A DNA stretch of 64,000 nucleotides from assembly GCA_917880885.1 (NCBI GenBank), contig OU862910.1:22208710-22272709 (forward strand). The letters run 5' to 3'. Every line of letters begins with the position of its first letter. The stretch's first letter is position 1. This stretch comes from Limnephilus marmoratus. Its lineage: Eukaryota > Arthropoda > Insecta > Trichoptera > Limnephilidae. Under the pieces are notes generated by a model that saw nothing but the letters and a program-made list of their open reading frames with translations, did no database searches and had not been told where the DNA came from. This document shows, piece after piece, positions 57,140 to 64,000 of this stretch. The position numbers and the translations under genes were made by a program.

Positions 57140-58340
57140 TGCATACACATTGTATTTTTAAAGGTTTCGCATATATGTTTCTTTGTCATCAACAAATTAA
57201 CACTGGAATGAGATACGGGGTTACATTAAGAGGGTATTACCAGAGAAAACCAAAAATATGTCATTTTTAAATCAGATTTTAGACGCAATGACTCTTTTCC
57301 ACAAAAAAATTATAAATGGATTTCGAAAGATTGTTCTTTTATCTAGCATTCGCATGTTTTAAATTTTGAGAAAAAAATGTTTGTTTTTAGTATAATAATG
57401 TTATACCATAGGTCGTTGGCAGATTTATTAAATTTTCAAAAAAGATTTTGTATTATACCACACCCATTTCAAATCATATAATCGTGCAGTAAAATAAATC
57501 AATACATTATATGGGTATCGCATGTTTTAGAATTTTAATTTTAGTTTAAATAAAATCATTAAAAAATATTTACATACATGTGTTTCTTGACGAAAATTGG
57601 TCCGTTTGTGTATTTATTTGCGCACTTACAAACTAATATATTTCAGATATTTTTAACATTCTTATTTAACTTGGACATTATTGAAAAAATGATAAATACT
57701 TATAATCAAAAAATAATTACAAAAAGTACATTATTTTAATAGTTTTATCATCTCGCCTTTCAGCATTTTTCAATGTCGGTATAAATTAAAGCAAATTTGG
57801 AATGAAATAAAATCGATATTGAGTTCTAATTTTAAAAAGTTGGTAGCGAGAATAATTAATCTTTCTCATTGTAACCGCCCTGCACGATCGTAAGAAGAAC
57901 TGTCGACGAAATGTGGATTTTCGTCCGCTGGCTGGTTAAACGCTCTTAAAGTCTATACATTATGAACATCTTATAAGTTTTTCAGCATTTTGAGATTTTT
58001 TGACGATTTTAGCGCTAGATGGCAGCTTATATATTTTTGGAGATTTGTAAGAGTGTATGTTTCTTTGTTATCAAATATATCAACACTGGAATGAGATTAT
58101 TAATAAATTATATGTGTAAATTAATGTTGTGTTTTTTTTTCAATAGGAATATAATAGATCTCCGAGGTCACTGGAGGCTGTAAAAAGTTAACCAATAAAA
58201 TCGTTAACCAAAAAGTTAACAAAAAAAAGTTTACTAGGATTTACATCCTCCAAACCACCCATAACCCCAAGCAGCGTCGGGTACACAACACATCTAGTAA
58301 TAAATAAGTCTCTCAGTTTCAGTACATGTCGACCCTATTT
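57140..58340. other. AT-rich spacer with a direct repeat
   Basis: TATGTTTCTTTGTCATCAAC..AACACTGGAATGAG at 57173 recurs at 58058 (about 40 bp, 885 bp apart). No gene is seen between. Confidence 0.45.
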
Positions 58341-58344
58341 TTAA

Positions 58345-59045
58345 GGTTTTCCTTTCCCATTTCTCATTGCAACCCCTTCCCCATCCATTACCCTTCATTT
58401 CCTCATTCCTTTCCTATCCCTTCCCCATCCCTTCCTCATCCCTTCCCATCCCTTTCTCAACCCTTCCCAATCCCTTCCTCATCCCTTCCCACCCCTTCCT
58501 CAACCCTTCCCCATTCCTTTCCCATCCCTTCCTACCCCTTCCTCAACCCTTCCCAATCCCTTCCCCGTCCCTTCCCACCCCTTCCTCAACCCTTCCCAAT
58601 CCCTTCCTCATCCCTTCCAACCCTTCCTCAACCCTTCCCCATTCCTTTCCCACCCCTTCCCATCCATTCCTCATCCCTTCCCACCCCTTCCTCAACCCTT
58701 CCCCATTCCTTCCTCATCCCTTCCCACCCCTTCCTCAACCCTTCCCAATCCCTTCCTCATCCCTTCCCACCCCTTCCTTAACCCTTCCTCATTCCTTTCC
58801 CATCCCTTTCTACCCCTTCCTCAACCCTTCCCAATCCCTTCCTCGTCCCTTCCCACCCCTTCCTCAACCCTTCCCAATCCCTTCCTCATCCCTTCCAACC
58901 CTTCCTCAACCCTTCCCCATTCCTTTCCCATCCCTTCCCATCCATTCCTCATCCCTTCCCACCCCTTCCTCAACCCTTCCCTATTCCTTTCCCATTCCTT
59001 CCCTATCCCTTCCCAACGACTTCCACCTTACCTTCCCCTTCTTTC
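58345..59045 (+). repeat. Polypyrimidine minisatellite
   Basis: About 700 bp of almost pure C/T on the + strand built from CCCTTCC(T/C)CAACCC and CCCTTCCCA(T/C)CCC words, period about 17-18 and 34-35 bp. Two segments of over 200 bp repeat each other. The proline/serine-rich open frames (151 and 236 residues) are by-products. Confidence 0.95.
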
Positions 59046-59699
59046 CCCTATCCTGTCTTATCGCTTCACCACTTTAGTGACAAAGTTTTTAGTGGAAAAT
59101 TCTGATTTTCAGTTTTCCAGTTAAGATTTTTAAAGGAACTTGACAAATAAATCTTTTCTCTGACCCAGAAGTCCCGAGTTTGATCACCGACTCCTCCCCT
59201 ATCAATTATTATTTTTACTAATTTCAAGGTAATTATGCAAACTCCTCTTGAAATACCCTCAGATAAAATGAATTTTTTTAATTTCGAATAACTTAATCTC
59301 GTAACCGTAAGTTTTATCAAATAATTCAACGTTACGCAAGCTTCACAATTAATATTTGAACAATATATGAAATTCTTTTTTCTGCTAATGAGCTACTTGC
59401 TGCGAATGAATCCCTTGTAAAACGAAGCGATTTCGATCCTACTACAAATAGTAGCGACAAAATCGCTCCGTATGACGCAATCGCATCTGCATAAATCTGA
59501 GATTAGAGACTTTTTGGCTACTCCTTTTCAACTATCCTGGGGAGGAACAAGGGAAAAAGTGGGGTTGGAAAATTTATTAGAATGGGACCTCTACTTTCTA
59601 CAACTCGTTATTTATATCATTGATAAAAGAGATGGAGCAAATAATATTGTTGTTTTTTCCAGGTAGGGGGTTAAACCCCATTAACCCCCCCCTTATATA
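59046..59699. other. Spacer without recognised features
   Basis: AT-rich; no gene or repeat recognised. Confidence 0.4.
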
Positions 59700-60842
59700 C
59701 GCTGTTCTTGAAGTAGTAATTGAAGCAGAGTATAGGTCAAATCTTGGTGTTACATTCCACGAGAGTCTACAGTTCAACGTTCACATCGATGAAATAACAA
59801 GCGATGCAATGAGAATACTAGGTTTTATTTTGAGAATGGGTGAAAATTTTAAAAGTATGTCAACATTAAAAAATCTGTATTGCTCGTTAGTACGAAGCAG
59901 ATTAGAGTACAATTCCACAGTATGGTCACCATACTAGTCCATTCTCAATCATTCGAAAAGGTACAAAACAAATTCCTTCGGTACATCAATTTTAAAACGA
60001 AAATTCCAATCGAACTTATAAATTATAATAACTTACGCGTAGAAACCAGGCTCCTTAAATTATAAGATGGAACAGTGTTAATTGATTTGTTATTTTTATA
60101 CAAAATTATTAAATCTTTAGTCGACAGCCCTAATTTGTTGCAACTAATTTGCATTAATATACCTGCCAGATCAACTCGAAGTAAAGATATTTTCAAATAT
60201 AACAATAACCTTAACACTAATTACTCTATTTATTCACCAATTCCAAGAATTCATAGCCTTGCGAATAAACAATGCGAATTAATAGTAATTTTGCTGTTGA
60301 CAGTTTTGCAATTTTCAAGAGGCAACTAATCTCGATTTTATCTGCTAATAATTAACTTTATTATTTTTGTTCTTTTCATAAAACCTTTTCTCATTTAAAA
60401 CCTTACCAGTAACGGCAGTAACTTACATCCTTATTTTATTTTATTTTTCTGTTCTATTTAGTTCTGTCTTATTATCATACAATAATATAAACAATATAAA
60501 CATACAATTGTTTGTTTATACCTACTAACTAGCTCTTACACACTGTACTTTATTTTATTTCAGGTCTTATTATTGATTATATATGTATGTATATTTTAAG
60601 CTAAATTGTATTAGTTTTCTATAAGTACTACTCGTACTATTTCATTTCTTTTAATCTCAGCTATGATGTTCGAAACCTTGCGATGATGATTGCATTCTTA
60701 TTTATTCTGTTTTATTGGTTTAGTAACATACATAATTAATATTGTGAGTAGAAATTTCCTTCTATTCATGTAAAAGCCCACTAGGGCGTAAATAAATATA
60801 AATAAATATAAATAAATATAAATAAATATAAATAAATAAATG
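59700..60842 (+). pseudogene. Non-LTR retrotransposon 3' end with TAAATA tail
   Basis: Plus strand: YRSNLGVTFHESLQFNVHID, ITSDAMRILGFILRMGENFK, LYCSLVRSRLEYNSTVWSPY, then after a frame change FEKVQNKFLRYINFKTKIP and LLFLYKIIKSLVDSP. These are the C-terminal parts of Jockey/CR1-type RT proteins. It ends in ATAAATATAAATAA repeats (60789-60842), the usual short-repeat tail of such elements. The RT core is absent. Confidence 0.85.
60789..60842 (+). repeat. AAATAAAT(AT) microsatellite, LINE tail
   Basis: About five copies of the 10-mer AAATAAATAT and then AAATAAATAAAT directly after GGGCGTAAATAAATA. Confidence 0.9.
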
Positions 60843-61000
60843 AAACTCCCGATTTTTCTAGATAAGTTATCGGATATTGACTTGATCTCGGGTTTCTCGA
60901 TCCTTGACAAACCCTGCCTGTTCGCGTGGTATTTACCACTTTCGATAGGTCCAAGGATGCTTATTAATAACGTGTAACATTACCTTACTGGCGTGTAAGA

Positions 61001-63298
61001 CAGTGGCGTAGCGTGGGTTTCGGCCGCCCGGGGCGGAGGAAAATTTTGCCCCCCCCCCCCCCCCCCTCCCTAACTTCTACAAGTACTTTTTCCGCAGATT
61101 TTCAAGCGCTGACCGGGAGGGGGGGAGGGGGGGTAGATATTCTATTTTTTTAATGCCGATTTTTATAATCCTATGTGCCGAGTACTCTTCCAATAAAATC
61201 ATGCTTATAAATTCTACTACAAATTTATATATAACTGCTCTCAGAAATCGAGAATGGTATGCCTCTAATAGAATTTCGCATCTTCATCACGCATACGTAT
61301 GGAATGCAACTCAAATCAAAGAATCGGTAACTTATTGATATATTGATAACACAAAACTGGTTTAAATTAAAATAAATATGCGGTTTATCAAAACTACACT
61401 CAGAACATAAAAATTGTTTTTCTTTGATTCTAGCGGCACTTATATTCTGAACACAAAACTGCTTTTAATTACATCTGTATGTGGTGAATTAAAGCTACAC
61501 TCAGAACCTGAAAATGGTTTTTCTTTAATTCTGCCGGCAATTACATTCTGAACATTAAACTGGTTTTAATTAAATCTGTACGCGGTGAATTAAAACTACA
61601 CTCAAAACATGAAAAGGGTTTTTCTCTGATTCTGCCGGCATTTACATTCTGAACACAAAACTGGTTTTAATTAAATCTGTTTGTGGTGAATTAAACCTAC
61701 ACTCAGAACATCGGAGCGGAGGAAAATTTCGCCGCCCCCTTATTTGGGTACATCAAGCAGTGGGGGGGGGGGGGATTTTTTTAATAATCACATTTGACGA
61801 GTATTCTTTCAATGAAAATCATGTGTATAAATTCTACTCCAAAGTTGATTGATTGATACTGCGTTAGAGTCCCCAAACAATAGTTACACACGCAACAATC
61901 AATTTCTCAGAATTTTACAATTATGTAACTCAAATGTAAAGCTTCACTTGATGCAGGATGAATCTGCAACTCTTTATTAAATTTATCGTTGTATTCTGAA
62001 CACAAAACCAGTTTGTATGCGGTGAATTAAAACTACACTCAGAACATGAAAATGGTTTTTCTTTGATTCTGGCAGCACATACATAGACTGCAAATAGAAT
62101 ATCATAACTGAACTTCGAATAAGAGGATGTTTTCCTTCGAAATGTGTCAACAGATGAATCCACAACTGGAAATTTACATTCTCAACACAAAGTTGGTTTG
62201 AATTAACTCTGTATGCGGCGAATTAAAAGTACACTCAGAACACGAATATGGTTTTTCTATGATTCTGGCAGCGCATACAGAGTCCGCAGCTAGAATTTAA
62301 TAACTAAACTTCGAATAAGATAATGTTTTCCTTTGAATTGTGTCAGCAGATGACTTCTCAAATGGAATTTAATATCTTGAAAACTGGTTTAACCCTTTTG
62401 TTTCCGCACAAAATTTCCGGTTCATCCCATGCAATGTTCCTTTTTATTAAAACAAAACTGTTCTAAAATCTAGATAAAGTAATTTTTTCGACGTGCTTAT
62501 TAGAACATTATTGTTTCTAAACATTAAAATTTTCATATTGGAAATGTGAATTGGCTCAAAAATACACGCCTGCGAATATTCGAATTAAAGTACCTAAAAT
62601 AGATAAACTTAAAATTTTAAATACAGATTCCTTTTCTTTAAAAAAATGTTATAAAACTGTATCTTAACTTATTATCGCAATCACAAATCTATTTAAAATT
62701 AAATGTGTGGGACATAATTTCAAAATTTTATTTTAAAATTAAATGTGTGGGATAATTTGCGTCTCCTGTGATTAGACGGGTCAAATAAAATTTGTATTTG
62801 CCGAATTAAAACTACACTCAGAAAATGAAAATGGTTTCTCTATGATTTTGGCAGCACATACATAATCTACAGCTAGAATTTTATAACTGCACTTCGAATA
62901 AAATAATGGTCTCTTTCGAAATGTATCAGCAGATGAATACACAACTGAAATTCAGTCGTTAATACATTCTGAACACAATTCTGATTTTAATTAAGAGTGA
63001 ATCTGTTTGCGAGTTATCAGCTATAATTAGTATTACTCTCATAATATGCGTACGGTTTTCCTTTGAATTGTGAAATTTGCAGCTTAAAAAATATAGTTAT
63101 TGATATTTTTAATGAATTAAAAAAAAAGAGTTGGATTCGTAAACAAAAGGATCGAAGAACATGTTCAAATAATGATTTGAAATGGTTTAAATTTTTCCAA
63201 GATAATGTTATTATTTATTGTGAAAATTTGCCGCCCCCCTTAAAAGTGCCGCCCGGGGCGGGCCGCCCCCCCCCCGCTCCCCCCACGCTACGCCACTG
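61001..63298 (-). mobile_element. hAT-like element with 8-bp target duplication and zinc-finger cargo
   Basis: Ends CAGTGGCGTAGCGTGGG and CCCACGCTACGCCACTG are perfect 17-bp inverted repeats, followed by GCCCGGGGCGG subterminal words and G/C runs. Both sides are flanked by GTGTAAGA (60993-61000, 63299-63306), an 8-bp target duplication as made by hAT transposases. No transposase is found. The interior is minus-strand C2H2 zinc-finger-derived sequence. A second copy of the left subterminal region lies at 61708-61850, so the element has an internal duplication. Confidence 0.85.
61380..63070 (-). pseudogene. Zinc-finger-derived repeats inside the hAT-like element
   Basis: On the minus strand the linker/first-knuckle KEKPFSCSECSFNSPHTN is recognisable (61930-62163) and recurs with changes at about 61401, 61502, 61603, 61704, 62040, 62236, 62819 and 63040. 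The first four are exactly 101 bp apart, which is not a multiple of three, and the zinc-binding histidines are lost, so this cannot be a working finger array. Confidence 0.75.
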
Positions 63299-63306
63299 GT
63301 GTAAGA

Positions 63307-64000
63307 TGAGGGAAAATTTTCTATAGTTTCCAAATTTCTTCATTGATTCCTTCTCGTATGAAAACCGAATCAACATAATAGTTTGGCCATTTTCCATGTT
63401 GCCATTAGCTTTCAGTTACAACTTGAAAGAATTTTGTTGATCGCATGAGTTTCATAAGACACGTTTGCGAATTTGTTGTGCGACGGCTCTGTGAATTAAC
63501 AATATCATGATGCTGGAATTCTGAATTATAAACATGCTTTCATCTCAGATCATCTCTATGACTAGGTGCTACATGCGATTTATTTCCTTTGTTGAGACTC
63601 GTCAGAGGAATTCGTATTGGACTCCGTACAAACGTCATACGTGCGATGGTTTTTACGTGATTCATATTAAACATGTTATGCACATTCCCAGACTATTATG
63701 TAGGTGCAACTTCAGGATAAAACACAAAATTATAATTTTTTTATTCTTTCACATTTACAAGAGAGGTAATGTGTTGAACCTCGGAACAAGCTCGGCCTGG
63801 TGAGGTGTTTTGTACGCATAAACAACAACAAAAAATTACAAGTATGCAGTTCACACGCGGAAGAAGAGAAATAAACCTTCAGAAAACTAAAGTAGACAAG
63901 AGTGGGGAGGCTACGAAGCACCGCATAAAGAGGAGACTGGTTTTTCTATCTCATTCTCTCGCAGGCTAAATCATATAGATGTACATATATGTGTTTGTCT
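63307..64000. other. Spacer to right edge
   Basis: AT-rich; no gene, tRNA or repeat recognised. Confidence 0.4.

Noticed and set aside
58326..59077. Open frames of 151 and 236 residues rich in Pro, Ser and Phe
   Set aside because: They are translations of a polypyrimidine minisatellite in two frames; such arrays lack stop codons by composition.
1..64000. tRNA or rRNA genes
   Set aside because: I found no cloverleaf with matching A and B boxes and no rRNA-like segment by eye; a covariance-model scan would be decisive.

Overview
The window reads as a stretch of an insect nuclear genome: AT-rich introns and spacers, GC-richer exons with GT-AG (and two GC-AG) splice sites, palindromic GTAGGTACCTAC-type words, TTAGG-like CCTAA runs, and dense eukaryotic mobile elements (mariner, Helitron, hAT, Jockey/CR1-like LINEs, MITEs, and an element with an XPG-like nuclease). 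I cannot fix the order; Lepidoptera or Hemiptera would fit the repeats.

One host gene is recognisable. From 607 to 30412 on the + strand lie 20 exons of the 3' two-thirds of a kinesin-3 gene of the KIF13 / Kinesin-73 (Khc-73) type. The exons join in phase to exactly 1200 codons (1199 residues plus stop) and end in a CAP-Gly domain with an intact GKNDG motif. The motor, FHA region and promoter lie beyond the left edge. Poly(A) signals follow at about 31.4-31.5 kb.

The introns hold much repeat material. The 9.9 kb intron 8 (4709-14576) is filled by three head-to-tail Helitron-like units that share a hairpin-CTAG end, each loaded with minisatellites, plus an array of a separate ~300-400 bp interspersed repeat. 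Other introns carry a perfect 148-bp x3 tandem repeat, two mariner remnants, a TTAA-flanked MITE and a 20-bp CCCAAGATAACCTTCC-type array.

From 31.5 to 64 kb I see no intact host gene; it is a mosaic of repeats. In order: a TTAA MITE (33.1 kb), a 5'-truncated LINE (36.2-38.6 kb), a mariner relic (38.7-39.4 kb), a broken 15-16-finger C2H2 zinc-finger array (40.3-41.6 kb), a LINE 3' end, two inverted copies of a 0.68-kb MITE, one interrupted by a Helitron whose exact empty site is preserved in the other (42.5-45.1 kb), a foldback element with 94-bp core repeats (45.5-47.0 kb), Harbinger-like and hairpin MITEs, duplicated poly-G elements (49.3-49.8 kb), a solo LTR with 5-bp target duplication (50.9 kb), a 3.6-kb element with long inverted repeats carrying a FEN1/XPG-like nuclease with a Cys8 zinc finger (53.5-57.1 kb), a polypyrimidine minisatellite (58.3-59.0 kb), a LINE 3' end with a TAAATA tail (59.7-60.8 kb), and a 2.3-kb hAT-like element with a perfect 8-bp target duplication that carries zinc-finger-derived sequence (61.0-63.3 kb). 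The last two TIR-bounded cargo elements and the dated Helitron insertion are the most interesting items.
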